Origin: JBBDWK01 sp040902885
GTDB lineage: Bacteria > Acidobacteriota > Terriglobia > Bryobacterales > Bryobacteraceae
Assembly (NCBI GenBank): GCA_040902885.1
Contig: JBBDWK010000005.1
Coordinates: 1-50,668, forward strand
Direction of reading: 5' to 3'
Length of the DNA stretch: 50,668 bases
The translations under genes and the position numbers were made by a program. The notes beneath the pieces were generated by a model. The model was not told the DNA's origin, did no database searches, and saw only the letters and a program-made list of their open reading frames with translations. Below are positions 33,133-41,233 of this stretch, one piece after another. Position 1 is the stretch's first letter. Each line of letters starts with the position of its first letter.

Positions 33133-33534
33133 GTGTCCGTGCCTATAGGCGCCTCATCCAGTTCGCGGCTGCTACCGCAAGTGTTGGTGGTGTGCGCCGG
33201 ATTGCTGCTCGGCGTCTCCTCATTCGGGGCGGACGATCCCTTCAGGGGACCACGCTGCCGGCACATGCGGGGAGCGCGCCTGGACTTGGATGCTCCCGCC
33301 GATGCCTCGCACGAGGGCGGGCACATCAGCCCAGCCGAGCACGTCATCGTCACGGAGCTATTGCTGGATTCCGAGTCCGGACAGATCGACGAGCGCGGAA
33401 CGGCGGTTGCCGCTCATGCCGCCACTCCGGCGATTCCGCCCGCCGAAACCGAAGCCCTGATTCCTCTGCCGGCGGCCTCCCCTCGCACCTTCACCGTTCT
33501 TGCGGCCTTGGGCCGCGCCCCTCCCTGTTTCTGA
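33133..33534 (+). CDS. Small secreted hypothetical protein
   Basis: 133 residues, family not recognised. A plausible signal peptide (VLVVCAGLLLGVSSFGA, about 17-33) is followed by a low-complexity Ala/Pro/Glu-rich chain. The GTG start has AAAGG about 7 bases upstream, and a TACAAT box sits 23 bases upstream. These signs make it more likely real than chance, but no domain supports it. It precedes the SulP hairpin by 38 bases. Confidence 0.45.
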   Translation: MSVPIGASSSSRLLPQVLVVCAGLLLGVSSFGADDPFRGPRCRHMRGARLDLDAPADASHEGGHISPAEHVIVTELLLDSESGQIDERGTAVAAHAATPAIPPAETEALIPLPAASPRTFTVLAALGRAPPCF

Positions 33535-33572
33535 TCCCTTAGCTCAATACAGAAAAGTTCTAGTGATATAGC

Positions 33573-33610
33573 GGCGCCGCCAGTGAGAGGACTCTCAATG
33601 GAACGGCGCC
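33573..33610 (+). ncRNA. Strong hairpin in the 5' leader of the SulP gene, candidate regulatory RNA
   Basis: GGCGCCG (33573-33579) pairs with CGGCGCC (33604-33610); CCA (33580-33582) pairs with TGG (33599-33601); TGAGA (33584-33588) pairs with TCTCA (33593-33597) around a GGAC loop. This gives 15 pairs with one G-A mismatch and a two-base AA bulge. The RBS AAGGAG follows five bases later and the ATG at 33631. No T-run follows on either strand. A leader element or a double-use terminator of the upstream gene are both possible. Confidence 0.5.
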
Positions 33611-33630
33611 AGTGAAGGAGATGAATATCC

Positions 33631-35013
33631 ATGCAGAAGATGACCTGCTCCGAATCCAGTTCCAGCGTGGCGACGGCCCCGGACGCGAAGGGCCTGGGAG
33701 CGCGCCTGCGTTTCTATATGACGCCGGTTGACGGGCGCTATGAAGATTTGTCAAAGGGCGACTGGCGTCTGAACGTTTTTCGCGACTTCACCGCCGGACT
33801 GATCGTCGCCATGGTGGCGATCCCGCTGGCGATGGGCTTTGCCATGGCATCCGGGCTACGGCCGGAACAGGGCATCGTCGGCGGCGCTATCGCCGGCCTG
33901 ATCGGCTCTCTTTTCGGCGGCTCGAAGTACCAGGTTTACGGGCCGACGGCGGCTTTCATTCCGGTCATCGGCGGAATGATGGCGAAGTACGAGCACTCGG
34001 TACTGGTGCTGGCGTCGCTGATAGCAGGGGTAATTCTAATGGGCATGGGCGTTGGACGGTTGGGACGCCTGGTGACCAAGGTGCCGCATTCGATTGTCGT
34101 GGGCTTCACCATTGGGATTGCCGCGACCATCGCACTGTCGCAGGCCGGCGAGGTGCTGGGACTGAAAGCGCCGCTGGGCTACGGTTTCCTGGAAAAGATG
34201 GCGGGCATCTTCGCGAACCTGGCAGAGATCAGCTTTTACGCGATTGCCCTGGGCCTGGGTACTTTCGTTGTGACCAAGACTTTGTTGAAAACGTCGGTTT
34301 ACCTGCCCGGCCCGCTGATTGCCTTAGGGCTGTCAACCTTGGTGGCGGCGACGGTCTGGAGCGACACAGGCCTCAGCCTGGTCAAGGACAAATACGGAAG
34401 CATCCCGACCGATTTCTGGGTATTCACGGGACCGACGGTTCCGCCGATTTCACCCGAGTTCCTGATCGACCTGGCATACTACGTGACGGCCATCCTATTC
34501 GTGGCCGCCGTCGAAAGCCTTTTGTGTTCGCGCATGGCGGATCGGCTGGCCGAAAACCGGGGCTTGCCTTTCAATCCGAACAAGGAACTCTGGGGACAGG
34601 GGATGGTGAATTTCATCGCTCCCCTGCTGAACGGATTTCCGCACACCGGCGCGCTGGCGCGAACGGCGACGAACATCCGTCTGGGCGCCATTTCTCCGCT
34701 GGCGGGTGTTTTCAAATGCGTGCTCAAGCTGACAATGGCAGCCTATATGGCGACGTATCTGGAGATGGTGCCGATGGCCTGCATTGGCGGCATTCTGCTG
34801 TACGTGGCCGTATCGATGGTAAAGCCGGCCGAGGTGAGTCAGGTGCTGGCCCACAACCGCTTCCACGTGGGGATGATGGTATACACCGCGGCAATGGTGA
34901 TCCTGACGGACTTCCTCACCGGGGTACTTTCCGCGCTGGTGATTTACGGGCTGCTGCGCCGTTTCCTCGATAAGCCCATGCCGGAATCGGCCACACAGCC
35001 CGCGGAAGCTTGA
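33631..35013 (+). CDS. SulP-family inorganic anion transporter without STAS domain
   Basis: 460 residues, with about 10-12 membrane helices. Family signatures include FTAGLIVAMVAIPLAMGFAMASG, the YGPTAAFIPVI repeat and FNPNKELWGQGMVNFIAPLLNGFPHTGALARTATN-type helix-8 region. SulP proteins move sulfate, bicarbonate or other anions. Most carry a C-terminal STAS domain; here the chain ends soon after the last helix (YGLLRRFLDKPM), so that regulatory domain is missing. The downstream pair of universal stress proteins, 38 bases away, may replace it. Substrate is not readable. Confidence 0.92.
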   Translation: MQKMTCSESSSSVATAPDAKGLGARLRFYMTPVDGRYEDLSKGDWRLNVFRDFTAGLIVAMVAIPLAMGFAMASGLRPEQGIVGGAIAGLIGSLFGGSKYQVYGPTAAFIPVIGGMMAKYEHSVLVLASLIAGVILMGMGVGRLGRLVTKVPHSIVVGFTIGIAATIALSQAGEVLGLKAPLGYGFLEKMAGIFANLAEISFYAIALGLGTFVVTKTLLKTSVYLPGPLIALGLSTLVAATVWSDTGLSLVKDKYGSIPTDFWVFTGPTVPPISPEFLIDLAYYVTAILFVAAVESLLCSRMADRLAENRGLPFNPNKELWGQGMVNFIAPLLNGFPHTGALARTATNIRLGAISPLAGVFKCVLKLTMAAYMATYLEMVPMACIGGILLYVAVSMVKPAEVSQVLAHNRFHVGMMVYTAAMVILTDFLTGVLSALVIYGLLRRFLDKPMPESATQPAEA

Positions 35014-35051
35014 CACAGCAAAGCGGGGCATGAGGAGAACACGGACCAACG

Positions 35052-35951
35052 ATGTTTCCATTTCGGCGAATCATGGTAGGGCTGGCGCGGACGACGCTGG
35101 ATGGCGAATTGTTGCGGTATTGCGCCATGCTTGCGGGGCTGCGTCATGAAGAACCACCGCACTTCAACTTTGTCCATGTGTTGAATCCCGACGGGGAATC
35201 GGATCACGGTCAGGTTCAGCGGCAGATCCAGGCGGACGTGGAAGCATGCTTCCGGCCGGGGGAGACCAGGGCGTTCTGGTCTTGCACCGTGATCGCTGGA
35301 CAGCGGACCGACCGGCTGCTGGAGTTCGCGGCGGAGAACTCCGCGGATGTCATGGTGATCGGGCACCACAGGGCGCGAACGGGCCGGCGATCGCTGGCGC
35401 GGCGGCTGGCCATGAATGCGCCCTGTTCGCTGTGGATGGCGCCGGAGGGATCGGCGGCAAAGCTGACACGCGTGCTGGTGGGCGTTGACTTTTCGCACCA
35501 TTCGGCGTACGCCCTCAGCACGGGCGCCGCGCTGGCGCGGAGCGCGGACCTGGAGGAGTGCCTGGGAGTTCAGGTGTACTTCGACCAGGTGGCGGCGATG
35601 TACGGCCACAATGACGACGGCCAGCGCCAGCGGAGCGCGGAAACCTTCGCCCGGTTCATCGAGCCGCTCAACCTGCACGGCCGGCGGCTCATCCGTTTGC
35701 TGGAGGCGAGTCCCAGCGTAGCTACGGGAGTGTTGCGTGTTGCCGCGGTCCACGACGCCGATCTGGTGGTGATGGGCACGCGCGGCCTGACGGCGTCTCT
35801 CTCGGTGTTGCTGGGCAGCGAGACGGAGCAGGTGATCCGCGAGTCTACCCTGCCTGTGCTGATCATCAAGCAGCCAGGCGAGCGGATAGGTCTACTCAAG
35901 GCGCTTCTGGACCGGGACTTCCGTTCGCCGTATACCGTGCGGTTCGGCTGA
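35052..35951 (+). CDS. Universal stress protein with two Usp domains (first of pair)
   Basis: 299 residues with two tandem Usp folds. The second domain has the ATP-binding signature GTRGLTASLSVLLGSETEQV (G-x-x-G then GS about 10 later). In the first, the place reads GHHRARTGRRSLARRLAM, without the clear glycine/serine pattern, so it may not bind ATP. GAGGAGA lies about 12 bases before the ATG. It follows SulP and is followed by a paralogue, so all three are probably one transcription unit. Confidence 0.9.
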   Translation: MFPFRRIMVGLARTTLDGELLRYCAMLAGLRHEEPPHFNFVHVLNPDGESDHGQVQRQIQADVEACFRPGETRAFWSCTVIAGQRTDRLLEFAAENSADVMVIGHHRARTGRRSLARRLAMNAPCSLWMAPEGSAAKLTRVLVGVDFSHHSAYALSTGAALARSADLEECLGVQVYFDQVAAMYGHNDDGQRQRSAETFARFIEPLNLHGRRLIRLLEASPSVATGVLRVAAVHDADLVVMGTRGLTASLSVLLGSETEQVIRESTLPVLIIKQPGERIGLLKALLDRDFRSPYTVRFG

Positions 35952-36007
35952 ACGCCACGACGCGGGGAAGTTCGCACCCTGGCGAGCCAACGGAGAAGCG
36001 TTTCAGG

Positions 36008-36013
36008 TATACT
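36008..36013 (+). promoter_or_regulatory. -10-like box before the second universal stress gene
   Basis: TATACT lies 8 bases before the ATG at 36022, where no Shine-Dalgarno is visible. No good -35 is seen. It may give a separate, leaderless transcript for the second stress gene. Confidence 0.35.
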
Positions 36014-36021
36014 TTTCCCGC

Positions 36022-36912
36022 ATGGCTCCATACTCCCGCATTCTGGTTCCGCTTGCGCTCGGCCCCCTGGACCGGGAACTGGTGAACTACGCGGCCATGA
36101 TTTGCCGTTGGCAGAGTGGCGGGCGGGTGGACCTGGTGCACGTATCGCCCAAACCGTGGCGCGAGATGAATCGCATCTGGAAGGAGATGGAGTCGGAGGA
36201 CCGAGGGCAGTTTGAGGACGGTTACAAGAGCGTCGAACTCCGGTACCACGTCCTCGAAGGCGACTTGACCGACCGCCTTCTGGAAGTCGCGGTGGACGAG
36301 CGCAGCGACCTGATCTTACTCGGCCACCAGCTTGGCCACGGCGGACAGCGCGCGCTGGCGCGGCGGCTGGCGATGGCGGCGCCCTGCTCGGTCTGGATGG
36401 TGCCCGAGGGGAACTCGGCGTCCCTGAATCGCGTAATTGCGCCGGTCGACTTCTCGCAACAGTCGGCGGATGCGCTGGACGAGGCCATCGGCCTGGCATT
36501 TCTGTCCGGGCTGCGGGAGCTGACCGCGCTGCACGTATACTTCGACCGCACCACCGTGACATACGAGGAATGGCCAAAGGTGCGGGAGGAGCGGGAGCAG
36601 GATGCCTTCAAGCGTTTTCTCGCGGGCATCAACACGCGCGGCGTTACCGTGAAATCCCGTTGCCTGGAAGCGCCAAGCGTCGCGCACGCCATCCGCGAAC
36701 TGTGCGAGGAAGAGCACGCGGACCTGGTGGTGATGAGCACCCGCGGGCGAAGCCGGGCGGCTTCCGTGCTGCTGGGCAGCGAGACGGAGCAGGTCATTAT
36801 CGAATCGAAGATTCCGGTGTTAGCCGTGAAGCACTTTGGCGCGCGAAAAACGTTCCTGGAAGTCCTGCTTGACAAGAAATTCCGCCAGCGTGAGGAATCA
36901 CGCTTCGGCTGA
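36022..36912 (+). CDS. Universal stress protein with two Usp domains (second of pair)
   Basis: 296 residues, a clear paralogue of the protein at 35052: both share ARRLAM-APCS-WM-PEG in the first domain, HVYFD in the linker region and VLLGSETEQVI near the end. The second domain keeps STRGRSRAASVLLGSETEQ for ATP. The first domain has GHQLGHGGQRALARRLAM. The pair probably arose by tandem duplication and may form mixed dimers. Function in stress or in control of the SulP carrier is inference from position. Confidence 0.9.
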   Translation: MAPYSRILVPLALGPLDRELVNYAAMICRWQSGGRVDLVHVSPKPWREMNRIWKEMESEDRGQFEDGYKSVELRYHVLEGDLTDRLLEVAVDERSDLILLGHQLGHGGQRALARRLAMAAPCSVWMVPEGNSASLNRVIAPVDFSQQSADALDEAIGLAFLSGLRELTALHVYFDRTTVTYEEWPKVREEREQDAFKRFLAGINTRGVTVKSRCLEAPSVAHAIRELCEEEHADLVVMSTRGRSRAASVLLGSETEQVIIESKIPVLAVKHFGARKTFLEVLLDKKFRQREESRFG

Positions 36913-36931
36913 GCCGGCGCCGCATTTCGCG

Positions 36932-37192
36932 TTAACCCTGTTTCTTTTTCTCCAGGTTCCACAGACCCCGCGACAACGCCCGGCCGCAAAAGGGGCAATA
37001 GTTCATCCCCACATAGCTCGGGCGCTCGTCGCCGAACACCAGAAAGTACTCAGTGTCGATCTCCGTCAGGATGCGTCCGTTGCGCAGCAGGTGCAGCGGC
37101 GAGACGCGCACCAGCTCCCGATCCATCATCCGGGCGAGTTCGTCGCAGCAGGTCATCCCGATAGTGTATTCCGTCCGCTTAGGCGGGTGCAT
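36932..37192 (-). CDS. Small protein with CC and CPFCG cysteine pairs
   Basis: 86 residues, family not recognised. It has CC at about residues 15-16 and CPFCGR near residue 66, so it could bind zinc through a split ribbon. There is no leader. It lies between the stress proteins (convergent) and the DUF4159 gene (divergent, 32 bases apart). The cysteine pattern and the tidy fit between the neighbours support it. Confidence 0.6.
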   Translation of the reverse strand: MHPPKRTEYTIGMTCCDELARMMDRELVRVSPLHLLRNGRILTEIDTEYFLVFGDERPSYVGMNYCPFCGRALSRGLWNLEKKKQG

Positions 37193-37224
37193 GATATTCT
37201 GAGAACACAGACGAGAGCTGCACC

Positions 37225-38022
37225 ATGCGTCTCCGCATCCTCATCCCGCTCAGCCTTATTCTTCTCCTTGTGCTCTCTGTTGCGTTCGGCCAGCGGCGCC
37301 GGTCCCGGTCCTATTTCGATGAAGAGGACAATCCTGCGCCCATTCCGGCCGATGCCAACGAGAAAACCGAATTCGCCTTCGCGCGCCTGCGGTATCCCTC
37401 GCGCTACGGCCGCTTCCGGGGCGGCGGACCTTGGGCTACCGATTACCCGAAAGCGGACCGCCAGTACGTGCAGGGCGTCCGGCGTCTCACCCGCCTGCAT
37501 ACGCGCTCGGTGGAGCAGGTGGTCGACCTGGACAGCGACGAGATTTACAAATACCCGTGGATTTACGCGGTGGAAGTCGGCTACTGGTCGTTAAACGACA
37601 AGCACGCGGCCAAGCTGCGGGATTACCTGATGCGCGGCGGCTTCCTGATGGTTGACGATTTTCACGGATCGATGGAGTGGGAAGGATTCATGGATAGCAT
37701 GTCGCGCGTGTTTCCAAACCGTCCCGTAGTCGAGATCGAGGATAAGGACCCGGTCTTCCACGTCATTTACGACCTCGACGAACGGTTTCAGGTGCCGGGC
37801 ATCCAGATGTTATACACAGGCCGCCCGTTCGAAAGGGACGGCGTGGACGCGCACTGGCGCGGGATTTACGACGACCGCGGCCGGTTGCTGGTGGCGATCT
37901 GCTTCAACATGGATGTCGGGGACGCCTGGGAGCACGCGGACATGCCCGAGTATCCGGAGCGATACGCCTCTCTCGCGTACCGCATCGGAATCAATTTCAT
38001 CGTCTACTCCATGAGTCATTGA
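37225..38022 (+). CDS. DUF4159-domain protein, secreted or membrane-anchored
   Basis: 265 residues. A leader or anchor helix (ILIPLSLILLLVLSVAFG) is followed by the DUF4159 domain: FAFARLRYPSRYGR, LRDYLMRGGFLMVDDFHG and the closing RIGINFIVYSMSH are conserved. The family lies near glutamine-amidotransferase-like folds and typically sits beside MoxR, DUF58 and VWA genes, as here. It is the first gene of the cluster to 50668; the next gene starts 23 bases later. Activity unknown. Confidence 0.9.
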   Translation: MRLRILIPLSLILLLVLSVAFGQRRRSRSYFDEEDNPAPIPADANEKTEFAFARLRYPSRYGRFRGGGPWATDYPKADRQYVQGVRRLTRLHTRSVEQVVDLDSDEIYKYPWIYAVEVGYWSLNDKHAAKLRDYLMRGGFLMVDDFHGSMEWEGFMDSMSRVFPNRPVVEIEDKDPVFHVIYDLDERFQVPGIQMLYTGRPFERDGVDAHWRGIYDDRGRLLVAICFNMDVGDAWEHADMPEYPERYASLAYRIGINFIVYSMSH

Positions 38023-38045
38023 CGTCCGCCTGGTTGCCAGCCCCA

Positions 38046-40307
38046 ATGTTTCAGTTTCTTTTCAAATATCCGAGCGCGGCATTCTCGAAGGGAGAATTCG
38101 TGCTCCTGGCCTCATGGCCGGCCTGGGTACTCGCGGCGGCAATCCTGATCGCGGCGGGGGTCATACTCTGGCACATCACCCGGAACCGCGGGCGACTGGG
38201 GGGCTGGCGGCCGGTAGCAGTCTGGTGCCTGCAGACCGCTTTGGTGGCGCTGGTGTTATTCCTGCTGTGGCGGCCGGCGTTGAGTATCGCGACCCTGCGC
38301 CCGCAGCAAAACATTGTCGCGGTGCTGCTGGACGACTCCGGCAGCATGGCCATCAGGGAAGGCGGCAAGACCCGCCTGGAGCAGGCTACGGCGGTGCTCC
38401 GCAGCGGACTGGCAAAGTCGCTCGGGGAGCGCTTTCAGGTCCGGCTGTACCGCTTCGGCAAACACCTGGAGCGAATTCAGAATCCCGAGGAGGCAACCGG
38501 AAAGGCAGAGGCCTCGCGCATCGGGGAGAGTTTGAAAGAGGCTCTGGCCGAGGCTTCCACGCTGCCGCTGGGCGCGGTGGTGCTGCTGAGCGACGGCGCG
38601 GACAATGCCGGCGGCATCGATCTGGAAACCGTCTCGCAGATTCGCCAGAAGCGCATTCCAGTTCATACCATCGGCATGGGACGCGAGCGCTTCGAGAAAG
38701 ACATTGAGGTTCGCGATGTGCAGCTCGCGCCGCGTGTGCTGGCCGACTCGCGCCTGAGCGCACAGGTGACCTACCTACAGAACGGCTTCACCCAGGGCAA
38801 GGCGCGGCTCTCTGTAAAGGAAGGCGGCAAGGTTCTGGCGTCGAAAGAGATTACTTTCAAGGCGGACGGAACGCCGGAAACCGAGACGCTGGTCTTCAAT
38901 GCAGGCACCGCCGCCACGCGCAGCCTTCAGTTTTCGATCGACCCGATGGAAGGCGAGGAGAATCGCGACAACAACGCTCGGATGCGGCTGGTGAACGTGG
39001 AGGCGTCCAAACCGCGCATACTTTACATTGAAGGCGAGCCGCGCTGGGAGTTTAAGTTTATCCGCAGGGCCATAGAAGAGGACCGCAGCCTGGAACTGGT
39101 TTCCATGCTGCGCACCACACAGAACAAGATCTATTTCCAGGGCACCAAAGATACGAAGGAGCTGAAGGATGGCTTTCCAGCCAAAGCGGAAGAGCTGTTC
39201 GCGTATCAGGGCCTGATCATCGGCAACGTGGAGGCCGGTTACTTCACGCCCGCGCAGCAGGAACTGATCCGCGAGTTCGTCAACCGGCGCGGCGGCGGCG
39301 TCCTGTTCCTGGGCGGGCGGGCTACCTTGTCCGAAGGCGGATACGCGAGTTCCCCATTCATGGAACTCCTGCCGGTGAGCCTGCCCGACCGCAAGGGAAC
39401 TTTCCATCGCGACGAGGCCAACCCGGAGTTGACGGCAACGGGGCGCGACAACCTGATTTGCCGGCTGGAAGAGCAGCCGGACCGGAACGCCGAACGCTGG
39501 AAGAAGCTCCCGCTGCTGGCCGACTACCAGGAAGTGGGCGCGCCAAAACCCGGCGCCGTCGTGCTGGCGGAGGCGCGCCCGGCGGCAGGCGGCAAATATC
39601 CGCTGCTGGCCATTCAGAATTACGGACGCGGCCGGAGCGCAATTTTCGCCACGAGTGGAAGCTGGCGCTGGCAGATGCAGCAGCCGCTGGAAGATCGCAC
39701 CCACGAGATGTTCTGGCAACAGTTGCTCCGCTGGCTGGTCTCGGAGTCTCCGGGGCAGATTGCCGGCGCCACTCCGCGCAGCGTGCTTTCCGACGAGACC
39801 AACGTTCAATTGCGCGCGGAGGTCCGAAGCAAGAGCTTCCAGCCGCTGGCTAACGCCAAAGTGCAGGCCAACATCATGGGGCCGGAAGGACTCTCCGCAA
39901 CTGTGCCCCTCGATCCGGTGCCCGACGAGGAGGGCATCTTCGCCGCCACATGGACGGCGGATAAGCCCGGATCCTACGTTGCGGAGATTCTGGCGACGGA
40001 AGACGAAGGCGGCAAAGAAAAGGAAACCGGGCGCGACGTCGTGGTATTCCGCCGCGAAGACGGCGTTGCCGAGCACTTCAATGCCGGACAGAACCGCGAG
40101 CTTCTGCAGAAGCTCTCCGAACAGACCGGCGGGCGTTACTATACGCCCGAGACGGCGTCCAAATTGAGCGAGGAGATTTCGTATTCCGAGGCCGGCATCA
40201 CCGTCCGGGAGACCCGCGACCTGTGGGATATGCCGGCGATTTTCCTGCTGGCGCTGGTGCTGCGCTCCTTGGAGTGGCTGCTGCGCCGGAAGTGGGGGGT
40301 GGTGTGA
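38046..40307 (+). CDS. Membrane VWA protein with GATase1-like domain
   Basis: 753 residues. Two membrane helices near the N-terminus (about 20-42 and 55-76) are followed by a VWA domain with MIDAS motif DDSGSM (D97, S98, S100) and LLSDGADNAGG. Then comes a class I glutamine-amidotransferase-like fold (RILYIEGEPRWEFKFIRRAI, LIIGNVEAGYFTPAQQELIREFV), with no catalytic Cys triad visible, a beta region and a final helix (IFLLALVLRSLEWLL). It is a likely client of the MoxR ATPase encoded at 43387. I chose ATG 38046; the longer frame starts with TTG inside the previous stop. It overlaps the next gene by GTGA. Confidence 0.9.
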   Translation: MFQFLFKYPSAAFSKGEFVLLASWPAWVLAAAILIAAGVILWHITRNRGRLGGWRPVAVWCLQTALVALVLFLLWRPALSIATLRPQQNIVAVLLDDSGSMAIREGGKTRLEQATAVLRSGLAKSLGERFQVRLYRFGKHLERIQNPEEATGKAEASRIGESLKEALAEASTLPLGAVVLLSDGADNAGGIDLETVSQIRQKRIPVHTIGMGRERFEKDIEVRDVQLAPRVLADSRLSAQVTYLQNGFTQGKARLSVKEGGKVLASKEITFKADGTPETETLVFNAGTAATRSLQFSIDPMEGEENRDNNARMRLVNVEASKPRILYIEGEPRWEFKFIRRAIEEDRSLELVSMLRTTQNKIYFQGTKDTKELKDGFPAKAEELFAYQGLIIGNVEAGYFTPAQQELIREFVNRRGGGVLFLGGRATLSEGGYASSPFMELLPVSLPDRKGTFHRDEANPELTATGRDNLICRLEEQPDRNAERWKKLPLLADYQEVGAPKPGAVVLAEARPAAGGKYPLLAIQNYGRGRSAIFATSGSWRWQMQQPLEDRTHEMFWQQLLRWLVSESPGQIAGATPRSVLSDETNVQLRAEVRSKSFQPLANAKVQANIMGPEGLSATVPLDPVPDEEGIFAATWTADKPGSYVAEILATEDEGGKEKETGRDVVVFRREDGVAEHFNAGQNRELLQKLSEQTGGRYYTPETASKLSEEISYSEAGITVRETRDLWDMPAIFLLALVLRSLEWLLRRKWGVV

Positions 40308-41233
40308 GAACCGGCATCGCTGTGGTTTGGTTATTGGCCGCCGGCTCTGTGAACGCGGACACCTACTACCTGACCGTCGCCGGCCTAGGCGGCGAACCGG
40401 ACTTCGAGCAGCGCTTCGACGGCTGGGCGAAAGACGCGGACAAGATTCTGAAAGGCTCCGTGGACGCGTCCTTTGTGACCACCCTGAACGGGCCTTCCGC
40501 GACACGCGCTAACGTGCGAAGCGAGATGGAGAAGATCGCCAAATCCGCCAAACCCGAAGACGTGCTGGTGTTGTTCCTGATCGGGCACGGCACATTCGAC
40601 GGCACCGACTACAAGATCAATCTTCCCGGCCCGGACATGACGGGACTCGAGCTGGCGGGGCTTCTGGACCGTATTCCGGCGACACGGCAACTGGTGGTGA
40701 ACAGCACCAGCTCCGGAGGCGGATCGATCGATGCGCTGCGGCGTCCGAACCGCGTGGTGATCTCGGCGACCAAGAGCGGCACGGAGAAGAACGCTACCGT
40801 ATTCGGGCGCTACTGGGTGGAAGCGCTGCGCGATCCGGCGGCGGATGCGGACAAGAACGAGACCGTGTCCGCGCTGGAAGCATACCGCTTCGCGGACGGG
40901 AAGACCACGACATTTTACGAGACTCAGAAGCGTCTGGCGACGGAGCACGCAGTGCTCGAAGACACGGGAAACGGGGAACCGGCGAGGGCGCCATCCTCTG
41001 AGAACGGCCAGGGTTTGGTAGCATCGGCGTTCCCGGTGCTGCGGTTGGGCGCGGCGGCCAAGTTGGCGGCCGACCCGGAGATGCAGAAGCTTCTGGCGAA
41101 GAAAGAGGATCTGGAGCAACAGATCGACCGCTTGAAATATCAGAAGGCGGCCATCCCGACCGCGGAGTATAAGAAGCAGCTCGCGGCGCTGCTGTTGGAA
41201 CTGGCGCGCACGCAGGCGGAGATCGACAAGTGA
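40304..41233 (+). CDS. Caspase-like (clan CD) protein lacking the catalytic cysteine, with EF-hand-like loop
   Basis: 309 residues with a signal peptide (VRTGIAVVWLLAAGSVNA). VLVLFLIGHGTFDG carries the clan CD histidine H95. The strand that should end in the active cysteine reads LVVNSTSSGGGS (N133-S140), with Ser/Thr at the cysteine place, so it is probably a non-peptidase or an altered enzyme. D181-E192 (DADKNETVSALE) fits an EF-hand calcium loop. A C-terminal coiled coil (about 265-308) follows. The GTG start overlaps the TGA of the previous gene, and its own TGA overlaps the next GTG, so it is tightly coupled in the cluster. Confidence 0.82.
   Translation: MRTGIAVVWLLAAGSVNADTYYLTVAGLGGEPDFEQRFDGWAKDADKILKGSVDASFVTTLNGPSATRANVRSEMEKIAKSAKPEDVLVLFLIGHGTFDGTDYKINLPGPDMTGLELAGLLDRIPATRQLVVNSTSSGGGSIDALRRPNRVVISATKSGTEKNATVFGRYWVEALRDPAADADKNETVSALEAYRFADGKTTTFYETQKRLATEHAVLEDTGNGEPARAPSSENGQGLVASAFPVLRLGAAAKLAADPEMQKLLAKKEDLEQQIDRLKYQKAAIPTAEYKKQLAALLLELARTQAEIDK

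Noticed and set aside
38775..40505. A 576-codon minus-strand open frame opposite the VWA protein
   Set aside because: It spans the end of one gene and the start of the next on the other strand, with low-complexity composition and no motif. It is a GC-bias shadow.
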